A stretch of DNA of 64,000 bases, taken from Novosphingobium lentum NBRC 107847. Its GTDB lineage: Bacteria > Pseudomonadota > Alphaproteobacteria > Sphingomonadales > Sphingomonadaceae. Location: NCBI RefSeq assembly GCF_001590965.1, contig NZ_BCTW01000018.1:45038-109037 (forward strand), in the 5' to 3' direction. A program made the translations under genes and the position numbers. Of the stretch, positions 34,878-42,926 are shown piece after piece; within the stretch, counting starts at the first letter, position 1, and each line of letters starts with the position of its first letter. A model generated the notes under the pieces. That model was given only the letters and a program-made list of their open reading frames with translations. It was not told where the DNA came from and searched no databases.

Positions 34878-36134
34878 TCAGGCGATTCCGCGGCCGGTCA
34901 GGCCGCCGTGGTTTTCCTGACCCTCGAAACCGTAAGGTGCGTAACGACCGTTGAGAAACACCTCGAACTGCGCGCGGCCGTTGTGGACGGTGCCGTCGGG
35001 CGCGGTCAGCGTCACGGCGGCAAGATGCTCGACCCCGAAAACGGTCCGCGTCTCGCCGTTGCCGGGGAAGGTGTGCTGGCAGGGTTGCTGCGAAAAATCG
35101 AACTCGTCCCATTCCAGCGCGGGGCTGCGCCCGTGCCAGGTGTGGATCGTGCCGCCATCGCTCCATGCGCCGACATGGTAGCCGATCTGGCCCAGCACGT
35201 GCGGCGGATGGCGCACATCGAGCGCGAGCGACCACTGGCTGCCGTTGGCGTCGGTAAGCGTGACCGTGCCATCGGTGACCGATCGCGTGCCGGGGCGCCA
35301 GTTGAGCTTGTGGTCGTAATCGGTGAACGCGATCTTCTCGCGATGTCCTTCGTCACCCGGCCAGCCGAAATCGACCGAACCTTCCAGCGGGATGCCGAAT
35401 GCGTCGTTAAGCCCGTCGCGCTCGCCGTTCGGGCCTTCGTGGAAGTGGAAGTAGGCCGACAGGTTTTCGCACTCGACGAAGCAGGAAAACCGCAGCGCGC
35501 GCGGCGTTCCAGCCGGCTCGACCGGCGGCAGGAATTTCGGCGCGGCGGCGAGCGGCGGGCGGCTTTCGTAAATGCCCCACGACCGGTCGCGCGAACCGCC
35601 CCACGGCGCATCCTCGGGCATGTCCCAGCGCTGGTCGCCCACCTGCATCCAGCCTGTGGCCTGACCGACCTGGTGGTAGCGGCTCTGGTCGGTGGCAAGC
35701 CGCCCGGCGCGCACCGCGCGGTGGTGCGCGGCGAGATGGCACGGCGAAAGTCCGCGCCACAGGATATCGAATGCGATGCCCGATTCGTTGGGTTCGCAGA
35801 TCAGCCGGATCGCCTTCAGCGGCTCGACGAACTCGAACCTCAGCGGGCCGACTGCGACATCGAAATCGGGGCGCCAGATCCGGCTCAGCCGGACGGCACG
35901 CTGCACCCCGCGCACGTTGGTGTTGGCATAACCGCCGATCATGTTGCTGTTGGGGGCGATGCGCATGCCGGTCCACACAGATGCGCCGGTGTCGAGATCG
36001 TAGGCGAGGAAATAATAGCCGTCGTCCCACGCCGGATCGGAGTTGGGAATGTACGACATCGGATAGGGCGTCGCGTGGAACGGATATTCGTCCAGCGGCG
36101 TCAGCGCCATCTTCTCGAAATCATGTTCGGCCAT
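34878..36134 (-). CDS. Uncharacterised protein, paralogue of the gene at 63420
   Basis: A 418-residue soluble-looking protein without signal peptide. It shares with the partial protein at the right edge the motifs LTPLDE (N-terminus), GPLRFEFVEPLKAIR (96-110 here) and SRDRSWG (181-187), spaced alike, so the two are homologous. The barrel-like strand content and the RDxSWG motif recall lipocalin-like proteins annotated as hydroxyneurosporene synthase-like or DUF7064/DUF7065; that link is from memory and unverified. ATG 36134 follows GGGAGAAG; the open frame to 36212 lacks such a site. It diverges from the SDR at 36305. Function unknown; a lyase, hydratase or lipid-binding role in the cluster is possible. 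Confidence 0.7.
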   Translation of the reverse strand: MAEHDFEKMALTPLDEYPFHATPYPMSYIPNSDPAWDDGYYFLAYDLDTGASVWTGMRIAPNSNMIGGYANTNVRGVQRAVRLSRIWRPDFDVAVGPLRFEFVEPLKAIRLICEPNESGIAFDILWRGLSPCHLAAHHRAVRAGRLATDQSRYHQVGQATGWMQVGDQRWDMPEDAPWGGSRDRSWGIYESRPPLAAAPKFLPPVEPAGTPRALRFSCFVECENLSAYFHFHEGPNGERDGLNDAFGIPLEGSVDFGWPGDEGHREKIAFTDYDHKLNWRPGTRSVTDGTVTLTDANGSQWSLALDVRHPPHVLGQIGYHVGAWSDGGTIHTWHGRSPALEWDEFDFSQQPCQHTFPGNGETRTVFGVEHLAAVTLTAPDGTVHNGRAQFEVFLNGRYAPYGFEGQENHGGLTGRGIA

Positions 36135-36304
36135 GCCATCTTCTCCCGGAAGGGTCGTGCGGATCGCAGCGCGTTTGACACGCCCGCCGTTGACACTCCC
36201 AATGCCGTTCAATAAGCGGCGTTCGATATAGTTTGCAATATGACAATTCGCATCCTTTCTAATTTGGGGTGCGGGACAAACAGTACAGGCAGATGGAGGG
36301 CTCG

Positions 36305-37207
36305 ATGGGCATTTGCGAAGGACGGGTTGCGATCGTTACGGGGGCCGGGCGCGGCGTGGGCAAGGCCTATGCGGTGAAGCTGGCAGCCGAAGGCGCGAAA
36401 GTGATCGTCAATGATCTGGGCGGAGACGCGGCGGGCAACGGCGTGGATCTTTCGCCGGCGCAGGAAGTGGTCAATGAAATCCGCGCCGCCGGTGGCCAGG
36501 CCGAAGTCAACGGCGCCGACGTTTCCGACTGGACCCAGTCGCAGCAGATGATCCAGCAGGCGATCGATTCGTTCGGCGGGCTCGACATCCTGATCAACAA
36601 CGCCGGGATCCTGCGCGACCGGATGATGGTCAACATGACCGAGGAAGACTGGGATCTGGTGATCCGGGTCCACCTCAAGGGCACGTTCGCGCCCAGCCAC
36701 CACGCCGCCAACTATTGGCGGCTGGAAAGCAAGGCCGGGCGCCAGCGCGATGCGCGGATCATCAACACCAGCTCCGGCTCGGGCCTGTTCGGCAATATCG
36801 GCCAGACCAACTACGGCGCAGCCAAGGCGGGCATCGCCTCGTTCTCGATCATCCTGGCGCGCGAACTGTCGCGCATCGGCGTGACCGTGAACGCGCTGGC
36901 CCCGCGCGCACAAACGCGCATGACCGAAGGCTTGCGCGAAGTGACCGGGGAAATGCTGGAACGGCGCGACCCGGAATGGATCGCCGCGCTGGTCACGTTC
37001 CTTGCCAGCCCCGCCGCCAAGGATATCACCGGGCGCGTGTTCGCCGAAGTCTGGGGCTTTGGCTATACGGTCGGCGACGGCTGGAAGCACGGCCCTCGCG
37101 CCACGGCATCGCGCGATGCCGCCGGCGTCGAGGAATCGCTGCGCCATGCCCTCGCCGCCGCCGGATACAACGCCGGGATCGAGCGTGACACGTTCCTCAA
37201 CCCCTGA
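36305..37207 (+). CDS. SDR of the MFE-2 / (3R)-hydroxyacyl-CoA dehydrogenase type
   Basis: A 300-residue SDR. TGAGRGVG, VNDLGGD after beta-2 (Asp suggests NAD), NNAGILRDRMMVNMTEEDW and the catalytic SSGSG...NYGAAK are the pattern of the dehydrogenase domain of peroxisomal MFE-2/17beta-HSD4. ATG 36305 has GGAGG at 5 nt; the longer open frame from 36269 is not needed. With the MaoC protein at 31607 it reconstitutes the two halves of MFE-2 on separate genes. Its stop codon lies inside the first unit of a 15-bp tandem repeat. The quinone oxidoreductase gene follows. Confidence 0.92.
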   Translation: MGICEGRVAIVTGAGRGVGKAYAVKLAAEGAKVIVNDLGGDAAGNGVDLSPAQEVVNEIRAAGGQAEVNGADVSDWTQSQQMIQQAIDSFGGLDILINNAGILRDRMMVNMTEEDWDLVIRVHLKGTFAPSHHAANYWRLESKAGRQRDARIINTSSGSGLFGNIGQTNYGAAKAGIASFSIILARELSRIGVTVNALAPRAQTRMTEGLREVTGEMLERRDPEWIAALVTFLASPAAKDITGRVFAEVWGFGYTVGDGWKHGPRATASRDAAGVEESLRHALAAAGYNAGIERDTFLNP

Positions 37208-37279
37208 GGCTTCAACCCCTGAGGCTTCAACCCCTGAGGCTTCAACCCCTCAGGCCTCAACCCCTCAGGCCTCAACCCC
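37198..37279 (+). repeat. 15-bp minisatellite at the SDR stop codon
   Basis: Five full 15-bp units plus 7 bases: three of CAACCCCTGAGGCTT, two of CAACCCCTCAGGCCT, then CAACCCC. The first unit encodes the SDR's last residues and stop (Leu-Asn-Pro-TGA). CCTGAGG in early units and CCTCAGG in late units are reverse complements, so the array can fold into hairpins and may act as terminator or attenuator before the next gene. Confidence 0.92.
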
Positions 37280-37334
37280 CAATTGTCGGATCGCCGACTG
37301 AGTGACTGGTTCCAAAACCCGAGGAGAGTTTCCG

Positions 37335-38255
37335 ATGCGGATCGTGCGCGCCCATGAATTCGGCGGAGTCGACAAGCTAGTGCTCGATACGATCGATGCA
37401 CCTGCACCCGGCCCGGGCCAGGTGCGGATTGCGGTCAGGGCGATGGGGGTCAATCCGGTCGATTGGAAGCTGCTCAGCGGCAAGGCACCGGTGCTGCCGC
37501 CGCTGCCGCTGGTGCCGGGCGGCGACGTTGCGGGCGTGGTCGATGCGGTGGGTGAGGGCGTGACCGGGTTTGCGCGCGGTGACCGGGTGTTCGCGCATCC
37601 CGGCCTGACCGGCGGTTATGCCGAATCCATCGTGTTGGTCGATGATATCGTTGCGCCGATCGGCGGCGACATCACGTGTCCGCAGGCTGCCGCGATCCCG
37701 CTGGTGGCGCTGACCGCGTGGCAGGCATTCGCCGCCGATGGCCGCGATCTTTCGGGGCTGAAAGTGCTGGTCCACAATGCGGCGGGCGGAGTGGGCAGCG
37801 TTGCGGTGCAGATCGCCAAAGCACGCGGTGCCCACGTCATCGGCTCGGCATCGGATGCCAACGCCGAATTCGTGCGTGGGCTCGGCGCCGATGAGGTGGT
37901 CGATTTCCGCAACACCTCGCCAGGAAGCATGGCGCGCGACATGGACGTGCTGCTCGATCTGGTCGGCAATTCGCTCGAATCGGGGCTGTGGGCGCTGGTC
38001 CGCGAGGGCGGCTCGGTGCTGCGCGTCGCGGGCGGGGCGACCGCGCCGGCCGAAGAAGTTGTCGATGGCGTGCGCAGTTACAAGGTGCGGGTGAGGCCCA
38101 ACGGTGCGCAGTTGCGCGAGCTTTCGGCGATGATGGATCGCGGCGAATTGCGCGCCGACATCGCCGCCACGTTCCCACTGGCCGCCGCCACCGACGCACT
38201 GCGCCTCAGCATGGTCGGCCACACGCGCGGCAAGATCGTGCTGACGGCAGATTGA
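37335..38255 (+). CDS. NADPH:quinone oxidoreductase-like MDR (zinc-independent)
   Basis: A 306-residue medium-chain reductase: GVNPVDWKLLSG, VPGGDVAGVV, the nucleotide-binding AAGGVGSVAVQIAKARGA and a C-terminal GKIVL. No zinc ligands are present. ATG 37335 has GAGGAG upstream. It follows the SDR across the minisatellite and precedes the ring-dioxygenase module by 100 bp. Members of this family reduce enones, quinones or enoyl thioesters; a role in reducing a double bond before or after ring opening is reasonable. Substrate unknown. Confidence 0.9.
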   Translation: MRIVRAHEFGGVDKLVLDTIDAPAPGPGQVRIAVRAMGVNPVDWKLLSGKAPVLPPLPLVPGGDVAGVVDAVGEGVTGFARGDRVFAHPGLTGGYAESIVLVDDIVAPIGGDITCPQAAAIPLVALTAWQAFAADGRDLSGLKVLVHNAAGGVGSVAVQIAKARGAHVIGSASDANAEFVRGLGADEVVDFRNTSPGSMARDMDVLLDLVGNSLESGLWALVREGGSVLRVAGGATAPAEEVVDGVRSYKVRVRPNGAQLRELSAMMDRGELRADIAATFPLAAATDALRLSMVGHTRGKIVLTAD

Positions 38256-38280
38256 CCACAAAAAAATCACGCTTTCCCGG

Positions 38281-38325
38281 TTGCGAAAAAAGTTCGGTTC
38301 CTTACTATATGCGGGCACATAGGTT
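38281..38325 (+). promoter_or_regulatory. Candidate promoter/operator of the ring-attack module
   Basis: TTGCGA (38281-38286) and TACTAT (38303-38308) are spaced by 16 bp, about 50 bp before the Rieske alpha start. The segment 38302-38325, read on the minus strand, resembles the GCGTAT-type patches elsewhere in the window (13 of about 20 positions with 60853). Visual assignment only. Confidence 0.35.
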
Positions 38326-38355
38326 GAAATCGACCGAATTTGGGAGAGAATCGCG

Positions 38356-39687
38356 ATGGCCCTGTACGACCGGGACCCCGCTTCGCTGGTAGTGGCCGAT
38401 CCTGCCAAGGGATCGTTTCGCGTTCACCGCGACGCCTATCGCAGCGCCGAGGTGTTCGAGCGCGAGAAAGAGCTGATCTTCGGCAAGTGCTGGCTGTATC
38501 TCGGCCATGACAGCGAGCTGGCGAAGAAGGGCGATTTCCATGCGCGCCGGGTCGGTGGCCGCGACATCATCTTCAACCGCGACAAGAACGGCGCCGTCGG
38601 CGCACACTACAACACCTGCACCCACCGCGCCGCCAAAGTCTGCCGCGAACGCACCGGCAATGCCCGCACGTTCACCTGCCCCTACCACGGCTGGGTGTTC
38701 AATTCGGAAGGCAAGCTGGCCTCGCAGAACGCCAAGACCGGCTACCACGACGACATCAATGCCGACGGCCACCTCGATTTGCGCAGCGTCGAACGGCTGG
38801 AGGAATATCGCGGCTTCTGGTTCGTCAACTTCAATCCCAAGGCGATCAGCCTTTACGATTACCTCGATAACGCCCGCGACGCGATCGACGCGCTGATGGA
38901 CCAGACCGAAGCCAAGCAGGTGATCCTGTCGGGCGAGCACACGTATTCGATCAACGCCAACTACAAGCTGCTGTGCGAGAACAGCTACGATGGCTACCAC
39001 CTGTTCCCGGTGCATGCCTCGTACTTCGATTTCCTGCGCGACCAGCTGGAGGGCACGCCCGCTGCGGCACTGATCGACCAGACGCTGGCCGATTACACCA
39101 CGATGGGCGCGGTGCGCGCATTGGGCAACGGGCACGCCATCCTCGACAGCTATGTGCCTACGGGCCGCCCGGTAGCGCAGTGGCTGCCCTCGTTCGGCCC
39201 CGAAGTGAAGCCCGAGATCGAGGGCAAGTATGCCCGGCTGGTCGAAAGGTTCGGCGAGGAGCGCGCCAACTATATTGCCACCACGCAGAAGAACCTGGTG
39301 ATCTTTCCCAATCTGGTGATCAACGACATCCTGTCGGTTACCGTGCGGATCATCGAGCCGGAGAGCGAGAACCGCATCCGCGTCACCGCCTGGGCAATGG
39401 GCCCGACCGACGAGAGCGATACCTTGCGCGCGATGCGGCTCGACAATTTCGTGTCGTTCCTCGGCCCGGCCGGGTTCGGTTCGCCCGACGATATCGAAAT
39501 GCTCGAACTGTGCCAGACCGCAGCCAGTCACACGCCGGTGGAATGGAGCGAGATTTCCAAGGGCTTCGGCAAGTCCGAAGACCCGTGCCACGCTTCGGGC
39601 GCGCCCGACGACGAGATCCAGATGCAGGCCTACTGGACGATGTGGGACCGCGTGATGAACGGCAAGATCAAGCTGGAGGTGGAATAG
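38356..39687 (+). CDS. Aromatic-ring-hydroxylating dioxygenase, alpha subunit
   Basis: A 443-residue class-typical large subunit. Rieske cluster ligands are Cys88, His90, Cys108 and His111 (CTHRA...CPYHGW). The catalytic iron motif is ENSYDGYHLFPVH with the bridging Asp212 and ligands His215 and His220. GGGAGAG lies upstream of ATG 38356. A beta-subunit gene follows 4 bp downstream, so this is the only Rieske enzyme of the window with a full alpha3beta3-type architecture. It should dihydroxylate an aromatic ring to a cis-dihydrodiol, the first step of the module that continues to 46408. Ferredoxin and reductase are not in the window. Confidence 0.96.
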   Translation: MALYDRDPASLVVADPAKGSFRVHRDAYRSAEVFEREKELIFGKCWLYLGHDSELAKKGDFHARRVGGRDIIFNRDKNGAVGAHYNTCTHRAAKVCRERTGNARTFTCPYHGWVFNSEGKLASQNAKTGYHDDINADGHLDLRSVERLEEYRGFWFVNFNPKAISLYDYLDNARDAIDALMDQTEAKQVILSGEHTYSINANYKLLCENSYDGYHLFPVHASYFDFLRDQLEGTPAAALIDQTLADYTTMGAVRALGNGHAILDSYVPTGRPVAQWLPSFGPEVKPEIEGKYARLVERFGEERANYIATTQKNLVIFPNLVINDILSVTVRIIEPESENRIRVTAWAMGPTDESDTLRAMRLDNFVSFLGPAGFGSPDDIEMLELCQTAASHTPVEWSEISKGFGKSEDPCHASGAPDDEIQMQAYWTMWDRVMNGKIKLEVE

Positions 39688-39691
39688 TTCG

Positions 39692-40180
39692 ATGGTGATG
39701 ACCCGCACCGAGGCCGAGGACGTCCTGTTCCACGAAGCCGAACTGCTCGATGCCTGGGAACTGATGGACTGGGCGGCGATGTACACGCCGGACTCGCTCT
39801 ATGAAGTGACCTCGCCGGCCTGCGCCGATCCTTACGGAGCCGATGCAGCCAACACGCTGTTCCTGATTTCGGACAAGTACGATCGCATCACCGGCCGCGC
39901 CAAGCGGCTGATGAAGAAGACGGCGCACGCCGAATATCCGCACTCCAAGACCCGCCACATGGTCAGCAACGTCCGGGTGACGGGCGGCGAGGGCGACGAG
40001 ACGAAGTGCCGCGCCAACTTTGCGGTCTTTCGTACCAAGGAAGACAACAGCACGATCTACATGGGTGAGGCGTTCTTCACGATCGCCGGATCGGGCACCG
40101 ATGCCCGCATCCTGCACAAGCGCTGCGTGCTCGATCTCAACAGCCTGTACAACCAGGGCCGGCTGACGATTATCCTCTGA
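39692..40180 (+). CDS. Aromatic-ring-hydroxylating dioxygenase, beta subunit
   Basis: A 162-residue NTF2-fold small subunit: EAELLDAWELMDWAAMYTPDSLYEV is the standard beta-subunit opening, followed by TRHMVSNVRV and a C-terminal HKRCVLDLNSLYNQGRLTIIL. GGAGG near the end of the alpha gene serves as ribosome-binding site for ATG 39692 (a second ATG is at 39698). It is structural for the hexameric oxygenase and can influence substrate choice. Tight coupling to the alpha gene leaves little doubt. Confidence 0.94.
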   Translation: MVMTRTEAEDVLFHEAELLDAWELMDWAAMYTPDSLYEVTSPACADPYGADAANTLFLISDKYDRITGRAKRLMKKTAHAEYPHSKTRHMVSNVRVTGGEGDETKCRANFAVFRTKEDNSTIYMGEAFFTIAGSGTDARILHKRCVLDLNSLYNQGRLTIIL

Positions 40181-40205
40181 CTTCGCATTTTGGGAGGGCA
40201 CGGCA

Positions 40206-41117
40206 ATGGCCGTCGATTTTCGCTACCGCAGGCTTGGCTACCTTACGCTCAACGTCACCGACATCGGCAAATCGTCGGCGTTCGCGACCGATGTGTTCGG
40301 CATGGACGCCGCCGGGGAAGGTGAGGGCGGCGCGCGCTTTTTCCGCACCGGCCCGAACCACCACGACATCATGCTCGTTCCCGCCGAAAAGGCTGCTTTC
40401 GCGCGATCGAGCTGGGAACTTGAGAGCGAGGACGATCTGGACCAGGCGCTTGCGCATTACCAGCGCATCGGGCTGGCGCCGCAGCTGGTCCCGCACGACG
40501 AAGCCGCCTCGCTCGGGCTGGAGCGCGCGTTCCGCATCGTCGAGCCCAAGCTCAACACGATCTGGGAATACTATGCCCGGATGAGCTACACTTCGGTGCC
40601 GCGCAAGAACACGCTGACCAAGTTCCAGGGCGGCAAGCACTACGGATTGATCACGCCCGACTGCAAGGCCGTGACCGACTACATGGTCGAGAACATGGGT
40701 TTCCTAGTGTCCGACTATCTCGAAGGCTGGGGTGCCGCGCTGCTGCGCGCGTTCCCCAATCCCAACCATCACAGCTTCGCGCCGCTGGGCTTTCCCGCGC
40801 CAAAGCCGATGTTCCACCACCTTGCCTTCATGGTCGAGGAGATCGATGACATCGGCAAGCTGTTCAACCGGATCAAGCGCTTCGATGTGCAGATCCAGTT
40901 CGGCATCGGCCGCCACCCGACCTCGGGCAGCATCCACCTGTATATCTACGATCCCGATTACTTCGTGTGGGAATATACGCTGGGGATGGAGCAGTTTCCG
41001 GAAACCGGCGCGCGCGAACCCCGGCGGATGTCGTCCGCGCCCGAGAACCTCGACCTGTGGGACGCCAGGCCCGACACGCAGCACGCGGCCAAATTCCCTG
41101 GCCTGGTCACGGGCTGA
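40206..41117 (+). CDS. Type I extradiol (meta-cleavage) dioxygenase, two-domain VOC fold
   Basis: A 303-residue vicinal-oxygen-chelate protein with two beta-alpha-beta-beta-beta domains. In the second domain the 2-His-1-carboxylate iron triad is recognisable as His145 (GGKHYGLIT), His205 (FHHLAFMVEE) and Glu256 (FVWEYTLG). The C-terminal tail (GREP, DLWDARPDTQ) is usual for bicyclic-catechol dioxygenases. GGGAGG precedes ATG 40206. Expected reaction: Fe(II)-dependent cleavage of the catechol formed from the dihydrodiol. Size and fold fit enzymes acting on polycyclic catechols such as biphenyl or steroid A-ring catechols. Confidence 0.93.
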   Translation: MAVDFRYRRLGYLTLNVTDIGKSSAFATDVFGMDAAGEGEGGARFFRTGPNHHDIMLVPAEKAAFARSSWELESEDDLDQALAHYQRIGLAPQLVPHDEAASLGLERAFRIVEPKLNTIWEYYARMSYTSVPRKNTLTKFQGGKHYGLITPDCKAVTDYMVENMGFLVSDYLEGWGAALLRAFPNPNHHSFAPLGFPAPKPMFHHLAFMVEEIDDIGKLFNRIKRFDVQIQFGIGRHPTSGSIHLYIYDPDYFVWEYTLGMEQFPETGAREPRRMSSAPENLDLWDARPDTQHAAKFPGLVTG

Positions 41118-41125
41118 GCCGGGAT

Positions 41126-41914
41126 ATGGGTACGCTCGAAGGCAAGATCGCGGTCGTCACCGGATCAGCACGCGGCATCGGCAAGGCGATCGCCACGCGG
41201 CTTGCGCGCGAAGGCGCGGCGTTGATGATTTCGGACATCAACGGCGACGGACTGGCGGCGCTGTGCGCCGAGCTTGAGGCAGCGGGTTCGCCCGGGGCGG
41301 TGCATCATGCCGCCGATCTCAGCGCGGAGGACGGCGCGCAAGCCTTGCTCGCCGCGACCGTGGCGACGCACGGCCGCTGCGACATCCTCGTCAACAATGC
41401 CGGCGGCGGGGTGATCCGCCCGTTCCTTGAGCATACCGCCGAAACGCTGCGCCAGACGATCGACCGCAATCTGTGGACCACGATCTGGTGCACGCGCGCG
41501 TTCCTGCCCGCGATGATCGCGCGGCAGGCGGGGCGCATCATCAACATCGGCGCGGATTCGGTGCATACCGGCACCTACAGCCACGCGGGCTACAACGCGG
41601 CCAAAGGCGGCGTCCATGCGATGATCACCGGTCTGGCGTTCGAGTTTGCCAGGCATGGCGTGACGTTCAACGCGGTGTCCCCCGGTGGCGTGCTGACCGA
41701 GGACTTGCAGGAAATGATGAGCGACAACCCCGAGGTTCTCGCCAAGTACAAGATGAGCGTGCACCCGCGCGAGGTCGCCCGGCTCGAGATTCCGGCGCAG
41801 CGCTTTACCGAAATGCACGAAGTCGCCGCGCTGGTCGCGTTTCTTGCGGGTGACGATGCGCAGGCGATCAACGGGCAGATCCACAGCATCAACGGTGCGC
41901 AATGGATGATGTGA
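41126..41914 (+). CDS. SDR, candidate cis-dihydrodiol dehydrogenase
   Basis: A 262-residue SDR: TGSARGIG, SDINGD after beta-2 (NAD type), NNAGGG, and catalytic Tyr156 and Lys160 (GYNAAKGG). The Ser of the tetrad is replaced in the simple alignment (INIGADSV has Ala at the expected place with Ser three residues on). It lies 8 bp after the extradiol dioxygenase. In this context it most likely rearomatises the cis-dihydrodiol to a catechol, although BadH-like alicyclic hydroxyacyl-CoA dehydrogenases share the same look. The start is ATG 41126; no strong ribosome-binding site is visible. Confidence 0.9.
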   Translation: MGTLEGKIAVVTGSARGIGKAIATRLAREGAALMISDINGDGLAALCAELEAAGSPGAVHHAADLSAEDGAQALLAATVATHGRCDILVNNAGGGVIRPFLEHTAETLRQTIDRNLWTTIWCTRAFLPAMIARQAGRIINIGADSVHTGTYSHAGYNAAKGGVHAMITGLAFEFARHGVTFNAVSPGGVLTEDLQEMMSDNPEVLAKYKMSVHPREVARLEIPAQRFTEMHEVAALVAFLAGDDAQAINGQIHSINGAQWMM

Positions 41915-41927
41915 TCGGGTCGGCGCG

Positions 41928-42926
41928 ATGATCGTCGACTTCCACAATCACTTCATACCCGCCGCGTTTCCGGAGAAGCCGGCGGAATTGACCGAACCGG
42001 CCTGGCCGAGCCTGCGCCATGCAGCCGACGGTTCGGCTGCGACGATGTTCGTGGGCGAGGCGAAGTTCCGCGATTTCGAGACGCTGTACTGGGATGTGGA
42101 CCGCCGCATCGCCGCGATGGATGCGGCGGGCACCGACGTACAGGTGATCTGCCCGCTGCCCGAACTGCTGTCCTACTGGCTTGCGCCACAGGCCGGTGCG
42201 ATCCTGACCGACGCGATGAACGTGTCGTGCGCCGACATGGTGGCGCGATCGGACGGGCGGTTGCGCGGGCTGGGGATCGTGGCGTTGCAGGACGTGGGCC
42301 ACATGGTGGCGCAAGTTGCAGCCATCGCGAAACTGGGGCTGTCGGGCATTTTCGTCGGCAGCCACGTCAACGGCACCTCGATCGCGGCCGAAGCGTTTTA
42401 TCCAGTGCTGGCGGAGGCGGAGCGGCACGGCCTGCCGTTGTTCGTCCACGGCATCAAGCCGGGCGGGCTCGAGCGGATCGAGGGTCCGCCGCTGATGGCT
42501 GCCGTGGTCGGCATTCCCTATGAGGGCACGACTGCGCTCGCCGGATTCATGGCGACCGACATTTTCGCGCGGTTCCCCCGGCTCGACATCGTGTTCGCAC
42601 ACGGTGGCGGGATGATCGGTTCGGTGATCGACCGGATGGAGCTGGTCTGGCGCAAGTTTCCCGCCGCGATGCAGGGCGCGCTGACCGTGCCGCCGACGCA
42701 ATACGCGCGCCGGTTCTGGTACGACACCGTCGTCTTCTCGCCTGAAAACCTGCGCTACATCGCCGACCGTTTCGGCACGGATCGCCTGCTTGCCGGCACG
42801 GACGGGCCGACCGAGATCGGTCAGACCGACCTGCCCAACTTCATTTTCGCCACCGGCCTGCCCCAGGCCGAATGCGACGCCATCCTCGGCGGCAATGCCG
42901 CTCGCCTTCTGGGACTGACCCGATGA
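41928..42926 (+). CDS. ACMSD-like amidohydrolase-family decarboxylase/hydrolase
   Basis: A 332-residue metal-dependent TIM barrel of the amidohydrolase_2/ACMSD family. Metal site residues are His6 and His8 (DFHNHFIP), His174 (LFVHG), His225 (FAHGGG) and Asp292 (AGTDGP). Family members decarboxylate 2-amino-3-carboxymuconate semialdehyde, gamma-resorcylate or related acids, or hydrolyse ring-cleavage products. Placed between the extradiol dioxygenase/SDR and the oxidoreductase, it should act on the meta-cleavage product. The stop overlaps the next start (ATGA). Confidence 0.9.
   Translation: MIVDFHNHFIPAAFPEKPAELTEPAWPSLRHAADGSAATMFVGEAKFRDFETLYWDVDRRIAAMDAAGTDVQVICPLPELLSYWLAPQAGAILTDAMNVSCADMVARSDGRLRGLGIVALQDVGHMVAQVAAIAKLGLSGIFVGSHVNGTSIAAEAFYPVLAEAERHGLPLFVHGIKPGGLERIEGPPLMAAVVGIPYEGTTALAGFMATDIFARFPRLDIVFAHGGGMIGSVIDRMELVWRKFPAAMQGALTVPPTQYARRFWYDTVVFSPENLRYIADRFGTDRLLAGTDGPTEIGQTDLPNFIFATGLPQAECDAILGGNAARLLGLTR

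Noticed and set aside
37198..37279. CRISPR array
   Set aside because: Units are 15 bp, contiguous and without spacers; it is a minisatellite.
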